Below, piece by piece: positions 45,041 to 56,047 of a DNA stretch of 64,000 nucleotides (within the stretch, counting starts at the first letter, position 1; every line of letters begins with the position of its first letter). Origin of the DNA: Cephalotus follicularis (taxonomy: Eukaryota > Streptophyta > Magnoliopsida > Oxalidales > Cephalotaceae); contig BDDD01001609.1 in assembly GCA_001972305.1 (NCBI GenBank), positions 208,690 through 272,689 of the forward strand, written 5' to 3'. The position numbers and the translations under genes were made by a program. The notes beneath the pieces are model-generated. The model was not told where the DNA came from. It saw only the letters and a list, made by a program, of their open reading frames with translations, and ran no database searches.

Positions 45041-45839
45041 CATACAAATCTATCTAACTACTCCAACGAATCATGGTAAGCAGATAAATCAAGCTTAGGG
45101 ATAGGAATATAACCACAGAGTTTCATATCATCCATATGACAACACGTTCAACATACATTTCAACATGCAACCAAATCCATGTTAAGGTTCAACATGCATA
45201 CACTTGATCACATTTGATTCACAGTAACAAGCATAACAGCTCCCAAAAACAGTGGCAATTACGTCCTAAAACCAGTAACTACAAATCACATAACCAGGCA
45301 TTTCAATTCATGGAACATGCAGTAAGTTTAAACTCAAAATGTCATTTCAACTTCCCCTACCTTTGATTCCAAGTTAGGAATCTATAAGTCCACCCTTTGC
45401 GTTTCAAATCAGTGACGTTCTGAGCTCCCCAGAAGCTCCAACTCCAAGTCCAGCAGCTCCAAGGATAGCTCCCACCTTGAGCTCCAAGCTTCAACAATGG
45501 GCAACACTCCTCTTCCCTCTTTTCTTTGTGGTTTCTCTCTACTATCTCTGTGATTCTCAACTTAACAGTACCAGGACGAGAGGGATGATTGAGACGTTTT
45601 TATGCAGAGCTTTTCCTCTTTTTCTTCCTCCCCTCCTCACATGGCACTAAATGCCACACTCTCCCACTCACATACAAGCACACACACACAAGGCCAATTT
45701 CTCTGCCCTATGAAGTCTGCATGATCCACAGGTGTCTCTTCCTTTCATCCTTTTGGCTGCATGAAGCACAGGTGGCCTCAAACTTCCAATGTCAGTTGTA
45801 ACATGTGATTTCTATCACATCCAATAAACAGAGCATGAT

Positions 45840-45990
45840 CCAATCGACTACCTTTCCCTGGCAGTCGGTTGTTCGCCTGGCAGTCTATTGCCAGGTGTCA
45901 CAATAGTTGGCCAGTCGACTGGTTCATCCTACCAGTCGACTGCCCCTCTATGCAGCCATCCAGTCGGCTGGTCCTACATACCAGTCGACC
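45840..45990. repeat. CCAGTCGACTGG palindrome cluster, outer block (3' LTR)
   Basis: Units include CAATCGACTACC, GCAGTCGGTTGTTC, CCAGTCGACTGGTTC, CCAGTCGACTGCCCC, CCAGTCGGCTGGTCC and CCAGTCGACCGCCCC. The counterpart is 53200-53355. Confidence 0.83.
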
Positions 45991-46211
45991 GCCCCAGTAT
46001 AATTACCAAGCAATCACACTTCTAAGTATATAACCGATTAAAATCAACATCACCATAATTTGGAAAAAATCATCAACTACGAAAAAATCCATCATATTAT
46101 TAATTCCACAATTAAGGTACAATTACATTGTGAAATTACAGTACATAAAAATTACGGGCGTTACATCCACCCCTCCTTCAAAAGAATTTCGTCCTCGAAA
46201 TTTAAAACAAT

Positions 46212-47498
46212 CTAAAACAAATGCGGGTAGCATTCTCGGATATCCTCCTCACGCTCCCAAGTTGCTTCATCAGGTCGGTGGAACTGCCACTGAACCTTGA
46301 CCATGGAGATGGTTCGGTTCCTCAAAATCTGCGTCTTCCGATCAAGAATCCGCACATGCAACTCTTCGCAAGATAGGTTATCTTACACCGGAACAGTATC
46401 ATGATCCAGGACATGTGACGGGTCCGGAATATATCTCCTCAGCATAGATACATGGAAGACGTCGTGCACGTTTGACAGTGCGGGAGGTAAAGCAAGCTGG
46501 TAGGCTACCTCTCCCGCTCTCTCCAAAATCTCGAAAGGACCAATGTAGCGAGGAGCTAATTTTCCCTTTCTTCCAAACCTTTGCACGCCCTTCCATGGTG
46601 AGACCTTTAGGAACACATGATCACCGACACCGAAGGTCAAAGGCCTCCTCTTGACACTGTCCGTATAGCTCTTCTGCCGGCTCTGGGCAGCAAGCAGCTT
46701 CTTCTTAATCGATCTGATCTTCTCTGAAGTTTCCTCCACTAACTCAGTCCCGAGTAAAGGTCGCTCCCCGACCTCATCCCAACACACAGGAGATCTGCAC
46801 TTCCTCCCATACAGTGCCTCAAACGGTGCCATGCCGATACTGGAGTGATAGCTGTTATTATAAGAGAACTCTATAAGAGGAATGTGATCCTCCCAAGTAC
46901 CAGTAAAATCAATAATACAGGCCCGCAACATATCCTCCAAGGTCTGGATGGTACGCTCAGACTGCCCATCGGTATGAGGGTGGAAGGTAGTACTCAAGTT
47001 TAGTTTCGTCCCGAAAGCTGTCTGAAATCTCTTCCAGAAGTTGGAAGTGAAGATGGCACCTCTATCACATACAATGCTGACAGGAACACCGTGTAGCCTC
47101 ACTATCTCCTTTACATACAAACGAGCTAGCTTGCTCGCAGAATCAGTAACATGTGTAGGAAGAAAGTGCGCTGATTTGGTGAGTCTGTCCACGACAACCC
47201 ACACGGCGTTGTGACGGTTCCGAGTCAGAGGAAAACCCGAAATGAAATCCATCGTAACATGTTCCCACTTCCACACTGGAATGGGAAAAGGTTGTAGCAA
47301 ACCTGCCGGTCTCTGGTGCTCGGCCTCAACTGTCTGGCAAGTCAAACACCTTGCCACATACTCGGCGATCTCCCGCTTCATGCTAAGCCACCAGTAGCAC
47401 TTCTTCATATCTTGATACATTTTTGTGCTAGCCGGATGAATACTGTACAGAGATTTATGAGCCCCACGAAGTAGTTCATCCTTCAGTCTTGGATGCAC
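46212..47498 (-). pseudogene. Tekay integrase and chromodomain
   Basis: A 371-codon open frame. Zinc domain: LLRGAHKSLYSIHPASTKMY, then ARCLTCQTVEAEHQRPAG (HHCC complete). Catalytic core: Asp in VTMDFISGFPLT, Asp in VSIVCDRGAIFTSNFW, Glu in HPHTDGQSERTIQTLEDML, all intact. The C-terminal GPF/Y module reads LAPRYIGPFEILERAG, with NVHDVFHVSMLRRY. A TAA at 46383 ends the frame. In the same frame a chromodomain-like tail continues (VRILDRKTQILRNRTISMVK, WEREEDIRECYPHLF) to a TAG at 46212, so the TAA is probably a late nonsense change. Chromodomains help direct chromovirus insertion to heterochromatin. Confidence 0.92.
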
Positions 47499-48961
47499 TC
47501 AAAAATCGGATCCCGAGTCCAGGTTCTCTAGAATCCGCTGTAACTCCGGATCATGTGGTTGTGCATCCCTGATGTGATGCAGTAACACAGGTTGTACTCG
47601 CATATCGGCTAGAAAGACCCCCGGTGACTGATTAAACGGAGACCATTCTTGGAAGTCTTCTAACATCTTCCATTGCGACACCATCGCACTAGCAAGTATA
47701 GCCTTGCGGCTCAAGGCATCAACGACTACATTCGCCTTCCCCGGGTGATACTGGACACTACAATCATAGTCATTGAAGAATTCTACCCACCTGTGCTGTC
47801 TCATATGCAGTGTGTCCTGACAAAACAGGTACCTCAAACTCTTGTGATCGGTAAAGATCTCAAACTGCGCCCCATAAAGGTAGTGCCTCCACTTCTGAAG
47901 GGCGAAGATAATAGCTGCTAGTTCAAGATCATGAGTTGGGTAATTTTCTTCATACGGCTTAAGCTTCCTCGAGGCATATGCAATCACTCTACCTCGCTGC
48001 ATCAACACACAGCCCAAGCCCTTACCCGATGCATCACTGTAGACTGCAAAGCCTTCATTACCCTCAGGTAATGCCAAGACAGGAGCGGAAACCAACCGAT
48101 CCTTCAGTTCACAAAAACTAGCCTCACAGTCTTCGTCCCAGACAAAAGGAGTCTTCTTCTGGGTCAGTCTAGTCAAGGGTTCGGCTATCCTTGAAAAATT
48201 CTGGATAAACCTCTGGTAATATCCCGCCAAACCAAGGAAACTGCGTACCTCCGTCATGTTCTTCGATTGTGGCCAGTCCTGCACCACCTCAGTCTTTGAT
48301 GGATCCACCGTCAAACCTGCTCCAGATACGATGTGACCGAGAAAGATCACACGATCAAGCCAGAACTCATACTTGCCGAACTTAGCATACAACCGGTGTT
48401 CTCTGAGAACCTGCAATACCATCCTTAGATGCGAGTGTGCTCCTCCTCACTCCTCGAGTATACTAGTATATCATCAATAAACACCACAACAAACTGGTCC
48501 AGGTATGGCTGGAATACGTCATTCATCAATGACATAAAACTTTCGGTGCATTGGTAACACCAAACGGCATCACCAGGAACTCGTAGTGACCATACCGTGT
48601 CTGGAAGGCAATCTTCTTGATGTCTCCTTCCCTTACTCTCAGCTGGTGATAACCCAATCTCAAATCGAGCTTGGAAAACACCCTCGATCCCTACAACTGA
48701 TCAAACAAATCCTCTATGTGGGGTAAAGGATACTTGTTCTTGATAGTTGCCTTGTTCAAGATTTTGTAGTCGATGCAGAGCCTCATCGACCCATCCTTCT
48801 TCTTGACAAACAGTACAGGTGCACCCCACGAAGAAACACTGGGTCTAACAAAACCCTTATCAATCAGGTCTTGTAACTATAGCTTCAGCTCTCGCAGTTC
48901 AGCAGGAGCCATTCGATAGGGTGATTTAGAGATAGGAGCCGTTCCAGGAACAAGATCAATA
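47499..48961 (-). pseudogene. Tekay reverse transcriptase and RNase H
   Basis: RT on the minus strand: VIDLVPGTAPISKSPYRMAP, stop, [40 protein letters not shown], stop, [16 protein letters not shown] and [18 protein letters not shown] one-base frameshift follows near 48540. The catalytic [14 protein letters not shown] (F-I-D-D) is intact near 48450-48485. From 48422 a clean 307-codon frame covers the thumb ([33 protein letters not shown]) and RNase [41 protein letters not shown] with the Glu, and [14 protein letters not shown] with the Asp. The last-Asp region reads VDALSRKA. Confidence 0.9.
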
Positions 48962-48966
48962 ACGAA

Positions 48967-50721
48967 CTACATACTCCTCTTCGGTGGCAAGGATCCCAAA
49001 TCATCAGGGAACATATCCGGAAATTCGCACACAACTGGAATTTCCTCCAAACTCAAGCCTTTCTCCTTCCTACGATCAATCACATACGCCAGGTATCCCT
49101 CGCATCCTTTCTCCAGGTATCTCGATGCTCGAATAAAAGATATGATCGGTGTCGAGAACCCCTTGTCTCCCTTGAACTGAAAAGTCATTCCGTCGGGCAG
49201 TCAAAAATCCACAGTCTTATGGTAGCAATCCATACGAGCATAGTGTGCTGATAGCCAATCCATCCCAAATATAACGTCGAAGTCACGGATAGGCAACACA
49301 ATCAAATCTGCATACAAGGAAATACCTGCCATAGACATCTCACAACCTCTATATACCGAGTCAGTATACATGGAAGTCCCAGTCGGTGTACTCACATCAA
49401 GTATGTATGACATGCAGTCAGGGGTAACATCTAAACAAGATGCAAAACGTGCAGATATGAAAGAATGTGATGGTCCAGAATCCATCAGTACTCTAGCAGA
49501 ATAACCATATATATACAGAGTACCTCCAACAACAGAAGTCGATCCTGGAACCTCTGTCTGAGCAAGTACAAAAATTCTACCTTTTGCGATGCCCTTGCCG
49601 GTATCCCTCCTCTGTGACGGTCCCGCCGCCGTGCCGCTACTACTCCCCGATCCAGTAGGCGCTGTAGCAGAACTCTTTGGACAATCTTTCACTGAATGAC
49701 CAGGTGCCCCGCACCTCAAACACCAGCCATTGAACCTCCAGCATTCTTTCTGTTGGTGACCGGTACGACCACAGTAATAGCAACCTCCGGATCTAGCATT
49801 ACTCCCTTGGCTAGGAGTACCCTGTGAAGCTGTCTGCTGAGACTTGTTCTTCGACGACTTCGTCGGAGAACCACCATCTTGCCATTTCGACGATGCCGGT
49901 CGGGACTGTGTAGGACTCTGTTTACTCTCTTTTGTGCGAGCTCTCTCAGCCCGGTCCTCACTGGATATCGTCTCCAACAGTCTAGCTTTCTGAACAAAAG
50001 TCCTCAGCTCCATGGCTCTAATCCTCGACCGAAGATCCGGTCGCAAACCACTCAGGAATCTCCGTATCTTCTTCGCTTCATCAGCTACCAGATAAGGTGA
50101 ATATCTGGCTAGCTCCATGAACCTTGCTTGATACTCAGCCACCGTCATCTCACCCTGTCGCAACTCCAAGAGCTCAGTCTCTCGTCGCTCTTGCTCAATA
50201 TGCGGAACATAAGTCTCCAAGAACTCCGTCTGGAATCTGTCCCAAGTACTGTCCAGTCTCTGTGTTTCCCATTTTGCCCTAACCATCTCCCACCAATGAG
50301 TGGCCTCACCCCATAGGCGGTACACAGCAAACTTCAGCTTCTGAGTATCAGTACAGTCCATCACTTCAAAGATCTTTTCCAGATCCTGCAGTCATCTCTC
50401 AGCAATAGTAGCATCAAGTTCCCCACAGAAACTGGGTGGATTCAGTCTCATGAACTTTTCAATATCTCTCCCGAATTGGTTACCATCATCCCCCGGGCAG
50501 TGGTCGGGAGCTCCATGTTGCGGTCGAGCCTGCGCGTGGTACTGGCGCATCTCCTCCGCATTAGCCCGATTAAAGGCCGTCTACTGCTGAAAATAGTCTA
50601 CGATCCAAGCCATCGGATCTCTGTCATCTTGGGGAAAATTCATTCCTTGCTGATTATTCGCTTCATCAGGGGCATCGGCTCCAACAGATCTAGCCAAGGC
50701 ACGTATTCTCCTTCGGTCCAT
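48967..50721 (-). pseudogene. Tekay gag and protease
   Basis: The start ATG at 50721 (MDRRRIRALARSVGADAP) lies just inside the primer site. A TAG after VDYFQQ (50580) and a TGA in AER-LQDLEKIF (about 50391) are premature. From 50364 a 387-codon frame holds the capsid domain (YRLWGEATHWWEMVRAKW, TFLETYVPHIEQERR-like block, GLRPDLRSRIRAMELRTF). Two zinc knuckles follow: CYYCGRTGHQQKEC and CLRCGAPGHSVKDC. Protease follows with active site ARVLMDSGPSHSFIS and the FDVIFGMDWLSAHYA block. After a stop at 49201 the linker to RT (YLEKGCEGYLAYVID, VVCEFPDMFPDDLGSLPP) ends at 48967. Two knuckles in one gag are worth noting. Confidence 0.9.
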
Positions 50722-50820
50722 TAGTTCCTATAAAAAGATTGGCAGTCAGTCACGACTTTTAGGAAAACAGTTCATTAATTCCTGAGGAAAATATCCTAGC
50801 TAAGCATATATATGGAATAT

Positions 50821-50832
50821 GCTCTGATACCA
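50821..50832 (-). other. Primer binding site of gypsy 43462-53525
   Basis: The minus strand reads TGGTATCAGAGC four bases from the LTR end (GTGTGACA), matching initiator tRNA-Met. Confidence 0.88.
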
Positions 50833-52134
50833 CTGTTGTCACACACCGTTTAAGAGAAACGACATTAAACCAGTAAAGGCAATTAACACACAAAACACAG
50901 CTCATGTAAAATCCATAAAATTTAAAACTTTAAACAAACTGTCAGTTGCGGAAGCATTTAAAATCCATAAGCTGTAAAAAACCGTAGCGTGCATCCCATA
51001 CTACACGCTACTCATTAGCCCAACATTGTTAATCGCCCACAACGGAACGTGAGTTACGGTACAAGATTAAAATCCATCAGTAAACAAAACCATAACAACG
51101 GTACATCAGTCCCTTAACCAAAACCAGGTTTATTACAAGACAGGAGAATGAGTAAAACTAAGAACAATATAACACTTGTTCTTCATCCACGCTAGTCCCA
51201 CAGGTCCACTGCATCAATCTGTAAAGTAGGGGGTTAGCCTTTGTCCTCACTCGGCTAAGCCATAAAAGCAGTTCGGGATTAAAATTAAATGCATGTCATG
51301 ATATGAATGCATGAATGATGCAGTGCAGTAGAATTCCAGTTTTTATATATACGAAAATATATATATTAAACAGTACGGTAAATATCAGTGGTAGATATAT
51401 AAGAAAATGTATGTATGCAGAAACAGTACAGTAGTAACCCGGCCAGGGTCACATCAACAAGCACAGTAATGTCCGAGAAGGGCCAACAGGCAGTGCAGGA
51501 TGTCCACACAGGACTACAACAGGCAGGATGTCCACATAGGACCACAACAGGCAGTATGTGTAGCGCCGCCAACTCCTAGCCCCACGCTACACTCCCACTC
51601 CGGCCCCTATATCAGGCAACCGAGCGAGGAAACAGTACAGGACAGTGAGTTACCCAGCCATACTCCTAGCCCCTAGGTCAACCCTCCACTAATCGGCGCT
51701 GGCAGTCTCCGCCATGCAACTAGTGGCTCAAGCACAAACACACAGCAATTCACAGAGCAAACAGTGAATTCAAGCAGTAACAGTACAGCAAACAGGACAG
51801 TAGTGATCGTTTAGATCCACAACAGGCAGTTGTTTTCCAAAAGTGACAACATTTGAAAATAGGCATTTTCAGTAGAAAATACTTTTAAACAGTACAGTAG
51901 TGGTAATCGTTTTCCAAAGATATTTGAAAATACGACATCAATATTTGTTTTGTACTCAAACAAGTAGTTTCAATTCACATATGCATTTCCAAAGTAATAA
52001 CACATTAGAAATCATAATTCGAGTACAAACAGTATAAGCAGGCAGTAAAACAGTACATATGCAATACATACAAATGCTCAATGCATCCTAGCAGGAATCG
52101 GGATCATTTCGTATCGTTTTAGGCAAACAGCAGT

Positions 52135-52400
52135 CCAACCAGTCGGCTGGAATCCTCACCAGTCGACTGTTCTGGGTCGAGCAGTATGAGTAGTCGACTG
52201 GTTCCTTCTACCAGTCGACTGTCCATTAGGCAGTCGGCTGTTGTTCTTCAACAGTCGACTATTTACAGTACACCACACGTGAACATTCCCATATTACCAT
52301 TTTCTGGGCAGTACGAAGTATGAACAGTCGGCTGCTTTCCATTGGAAGTCGACTGGTCTCATTGAGTAGTCGACTGTCTTCCTTCGACAGTCGGCTGCTC
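52135..52400. repeat. CCAGTCGACTGG palindrome cluster, inner block (5' LTR)
   Basis: Units CCAGTCGGCTGG, CCAGTCGACTGTTC, GTAGTCGACTGGTTCC, CCAGTCGACTGTCC, GCAGTCGGCTGTTG, ACAGTCGACTATTT, GAAGTCGACTGGTC and ACAGTCGGCTGCTC. Confidence 0.85.
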
Positions 52401-53199
52401 TGCGAGCCAGTGGCATACAAATCGATCTAACTACTCCAACGAATCATGGTAAGCAGATAAATCAAGCTCAGGGATAGGAATATAACCACAGGTTTTCATA
52501 TCATCCATATGACAACACCTTCAACATACATTTCAACATGCAACCAAATCCATGTTAAGGTTCAACATGCATACACGTGATCATATTTGATTCACAGTAA
52601 CAAGCATAACAGCTCCCGAAAACAGTAGCAATTACGTCCTAAAACCAGTAACTACAACTCACATAACCAGGCATTTCAATTCATGGAACATGCAGTAAGT
52701 TTAAACTCAAAATGCCATTTCAACTTCTCCTACCTTTGATTCCAAGTTAGGAAGTCCACCCTTTGCGTTTCAAATCAGTGAAGTTCTGAGCTCCCCAGAA
52801 GCTCCAAGTCCAGCATCTCCAAGGACAGCTCCCACCTTGAGCTCCAAGCTTCAACAATGGACAACACTCCTCTTCCCTCTTTTCTTTGTGGTTTCTCTCT
52901 ACTATCTCTGTGATTCTCAACTTAACAGTACCAGGACGAGAGGGATGATTGAGACGTTTTTATGCAGAGTTTTTCCTCTTTTTCTTCCTCCCCTCCTCAC
53001 ATGGCACTAAATGCCACACTCTCCCACTCACATACAAGCACACTCACACAAGGCCAATTTCTCTGCCCTATGAAGTCTGCATGATCCACAGGTGTCTCTT
53101 CCTTTCATCCTTTCGGCTGCATGAAGCACAGGTGGCCTCAAACTTCCAATGTTAGTTGTAACATGTGATTTCTGTCACATGCAATAAACAGAGCATGAT

Positions 53200-53355
53200 C
53201 CAGTCGACTGCCTTTCGCTAGCAGTCGGCTGTTCGCCTGGCAGTATGTTGCCAGGTGTCACGACAGTTGGCCAGTCGACTGGTTCATCCTACCAGTCGAC
53301 TGCCCCTATATGCAGCCATCCAGTCGGTTGGTCCTACATACCAGTCGACTACCCC
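53200..53355. repeat. CCAGTCGACTGG palindrome cluster, outer block (5' LTR)
   Basis: Units CCAGTCGACTGCC, GCAGTCGGCTGTTC, CCAGTCGACTGGTTC, CCAGTCGACTGCCCC, CCAGTCGGTTGGTCC and CCAGTCGACTACCCC. Confidence 0.83.
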
Positions 53356-53525
53356 AGTATAATTACCAAGCAATCACACTTCTAAGTATATAACCGATTA
53401 AAATCAACATCGCCACAATTTAGAAAACATCATCAATTATGGAAAAATCCATCATATTATTAATTCCACAATTAAGGTACAATTACATTGTGAAATTACA
53501 GTACATGAAAATTACGGGCGTTACA

Positions 53526-53894
53526 GTTTGTGCCTTCATATATAATTTCTAATAAGTCCCACATTTGTTTAGCCGAATCACATGAGGAAATACGATTAAA
53601 CTCATTTGGACCAACGACACAAAATAAAACATGTTTAGCCTTTGAATTTAATTGAAGCATTCTAAAATCAGTGTCAATAAATTCATCTTCGGGTTTTAAA
53701 GAAACTACACCTTCTACCGTTCTCATGGGAAGTCTAGGACCATTAACAATAATATGCCACAATTGATAGTCTAGGGATTGTAAGAATATTGTCATTCTAG
53801 TGTTCTAAAAACTATAATTATTTCTGTCAAAGAATGGGAGTCTAGATATGGATGAACCTTCTAATCCTACATTTAGATTCATAGAAGTTGTCAT
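53526..53894 (-). pseudogene. Sirevirus-like gag, N-terminal part
   Basis: The ATG at 53894 begins MTTSMNLNVGLEGSSISRL, then PFFDRNNYSF, a stop in place of the conserved Trp, and NTRMTIFLQSLDYQLWHIIV. The UBN2-like pattern follows (CDSAKQMWDLLEIIYEGTN). The gypsy insertion at 53525 lies inside the codons EGT-N, and the frame resumes at 43461. It is preceded by the primer site and the 5' LTR, as expected. Confidence 0.85.
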
Positions 53895-53934
53895 GGATCT
53901 TTATATCTCTAATAATTAAGAATTATGAGATAAC

Positions 53935-53947
53935 CTCTCTGATACCA
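53935..53947 (-). other. Primer binding site of the Sirevirus-like copia element
   Basis: The minus strand reads TGGTATCAGAGAG two bases from the LTR end TTTCA, initiator tRNA-Met type. Confidence 0.85.
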
Positions 53948-53949
53948 AC

Positions 53950-54288
53950 TGAAAGTCCTATATGGTAACCTTTATAGTAAATGGTTTGTGGAAAAAAAAA
54001 ATAAACTATGAACATAAACAATCACATAAGAACCATAAAATAATTACAAGTAATAAAGAGAGAAAGAGTTAGAGATATGCAAGCACGGTTTATAGTGGTT
54101 CGGCTTAACTCTTGCCTAGGTCCACTTTTTCCAAGGTAGCTCATTGAGATTCCACTAGAAACCATTAGTACCCTTTGATTTTGGGTTACGGATGCAAATC
54201 AAAGAAAACACCTTACACCTTGATTTTGGGTAACGGGTGCAAATCAAAGAAACATCTAACAAGGGTTTGCTCCCCACCAGGTTTACTC
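53950..54288 (-). repeat. 5' LTR of the Sirevirus-like copia element, truncated
   Basis: It matches the first 340 bp of 40462-41605 and is cut by the LTR that starts at 54289. The palindrome-bearing half of this LTR copy is therefore lost or lies outside the window. Confidence 0.8.
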
Positions 54289-55904
54289 TGTTAGAGATAA
54301 AGTGCTGCGAGCCAGTGTCGAGCTTGTATTCACTTTATCTTGTATAAACGATTTATAAATTCAATAAAGACGTTTATGTTTTATCAATGGCTATGACTTC
54401 GTTTCATTAATACATGTTTTATTAATTGTAAATGAATGTCCTGGAATATAGTTAGAGAACCAAGTTCATGATGATATCATGATGTGAGACTTGGAATCTC
54501 GGTGTACTTTATTTTGAATCTTCCTGCTCATAGGATTGACACTCAGGGCATGATCAATCTGGATAGACCAACACGTACTATCGGATCGGTAAGTAGAGGG
54601 TGACTGATCTCAAACTCACTCGCATGGATGATGCTATGACAACTACGTGGGTGCTCATTTAATGAGTTCACTGAAGGTAATTGTTGATAGAATATCTGTA
54701 TGGAGTTTTACTTACATGTCAGACATAATTCTAGTTTTACGGCAGTGCATGTGGTCCTTGGACATGAGCCGTCACTGGATGTCTTGTGCATAGGGTGCTG
54801 TATGCAGGCATTAGTTGGACATAGTTCGCTTATGTATGGAGGCACGTGAACTGGCAACAATGAATCCATTGCTTCTAGTAAAAGAAGATTATGCTCACGA
54901 TGATTTTCGTTAGCAATTAAATGCCTGGCCAGGCTAGCCACGATAGTAAGAGCGTGATATCATTGGTTGAAAATTATAGGGGCACCTCTAATATTATTAA
55001 GGCTAATGAAAGCTAGTCACGAGGCTAAAAATTAAATTATTGGGGTCTGACATAATTCGTACCCTATATTTAATTAGAGTATTGTCAATGGAATGACTAT
55101 AAGTACATGTACCTGTAAATAGTGGTTCGCAAATGATTCATATTACCTGGGGATCGTTATGCATTGCTAGATCTCGATGTCGACCAGTAAGGTGCCCGAT
55201 ATTAAATTGATAAATTAATTTTGGAAGAAAAAGAATTAAAAGTGTTTTAATTAGATATATTCAATAGAATAAATTTTTTTATGAGATAATAAATATTTAA
55301 TTGAATAAATTGTGAGCGTCACAATTTAATCCTACGGTCAACGTAATAGTGAACCCATAGGGTCACACACAATACGGGCAGATATTTCCAACACATGATG
55401 AGAGAAAAATAATTGGGATGTTATTTCCTAATTATATTTAATGAGATTATATATAAATATATATAATGATAATATATATATAATATATATAAGAATTATA
55501 TATATATCATTAATTAATGAGATTAATTATCTTTAATGAGATTAAGGAAAGTAGAAGTCAAAAGGAGAGAAAGACTATCTAAGGAAGAATCCTGAATGCA
55601 TTAGAAAACCCTAAACATGATAGGATAAGAATTTGTGTTCTAATATGATTGTCTAACAGCAAGTATATATAGAACACCCCCTTCCTATTAAGAGTTGTTG
55701 TTGGACGTTTTTGTGCTCTCTCTTGGTGTCTTTTGTCCTCTCTCTCATATACAATCAAGAGTTGAAGGTTTGAGAAACCTGGTGTTAGAAATTGAAGGTT
55801 TGTGTGGATACCTTGGAGGCTTTCTATTCTTTGAAGCTAGAACTGCTTAATACGTTCAACAAGTATGTGTGCTTTTGGAAGCAAAAAGACTCATTGGAAG
55901 AAGG
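54289..55904 (+). repeat. Another LTR, interrupted at 55905
   Basis: It starts TGTTAGAGATAAAGTGCTGC. It shows LTR-like layout: an AT-rich middle (TATATATAAT runs 55440-55510), then a TATA box AGTATATATAGAACACC at 55661-55677 followed by a CT-rich leader (GTGCTCTCTCTTGGTGTC). The next element begins at 55905. No primer site or second LTR is in view, so the family is only guessed to be copia. Confidence 0.55.
55661..55670 (+). promoter_or_regulatory. TATA box of the LTR 54289-55904
   Basis: AGTATATATAGAA precedes a pyrimidine-rich segment by about 30 bp, as in many plant LTR promoters. Confidence 0.5.
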
Positions 55905-56036
55905 TGTGACACCCCGTGTCACTTTTACGTGATTGACGTGCAAATTACGTGAACGTAATTTTATTGTTAGCATTATTATAGTAGTAGTATTATCAATTAT
56001 TATTATTACTTATTATTATTATAATTATTAGTATTA

Positions 56037-56047
56037 TATATATATAA
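56037..56047 (+). promoter_or_regulatory. TATA box of the non-coding element
   Basis: TATATATATAAAAAG lies about 130 bp into the LTR. In the 3' LTR the same place reads TATATATAAAAAAAAG (about 60285-60300). Confidence 0.5.

Larger units (their letters stand above)
43462..46165 (-). repeat. 3' LTR of gypsy 43462-53525
   Basis: 2704 bp, parallel to 50837-53525 with scattered substitutions and small indels. It has CAGTCGACTG palindrome blocks at 44760-45040 and 45840-45990. A TATA-like GCATAAAAACG lies on the minus strand near 45595-45605, between the two blocks. Confidence 0.92.
43462..53525 (-). mobile_element. Tekay-type Ty3/gypsy chromovirus, nearly complete
   Basis: 10,064 bp with LTRs 43462-46165 (3') and 50837-53525 (5') and identical TSDs GTTTG (43457-43461, 53526-53530). 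Primer site TGGTATCAGAGC is at 50821-50832. The polypurine tract (TTTTGAAGGAGGGGTGGA) lies next to the 3' LTR. Gag, protease, RT, RNase H, integrase and a chromodomain are all present on the minus strand with only a handful of stops and one clear frameshift. It is among the youngest insertions in the window: its LTRs differ by roughly a few percent by eye. Confidence 0.93.
50837..53525 (-). repeat. 5' LTR of gypsy 43462-53525
   Basis: 2689 bp, TGTAACGCCCGTAATTTTC to GGTGTGTGACA on the minus strand. Palindrome blocks lie at 52135-52400 and 53200-53355. Confidence 0.92.
40462..54288 (-). mobile_element. Sirevirus-like Ty1/copia element, gag-only, split by gypsy 43462-53525
   Basis: The 3' LTR is 40462-41605 (TGAAAACCCTATATGG ... 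AGTCAACA). The 5' LTR starts at 53950 (TGAAAGTCCTATATGG) and is cut at 54288 by another LTR. Primer site TGGTATCAGAGAG lies at 53935-53947. Gag is in two pieces around the gypsy insertion. Beyond gag no protease, integrase, RT or RNase H can be found. About 570 bp of non-coding sequence with repeated purine tracts lead to the 3' LTR. Confidence 0.82.
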
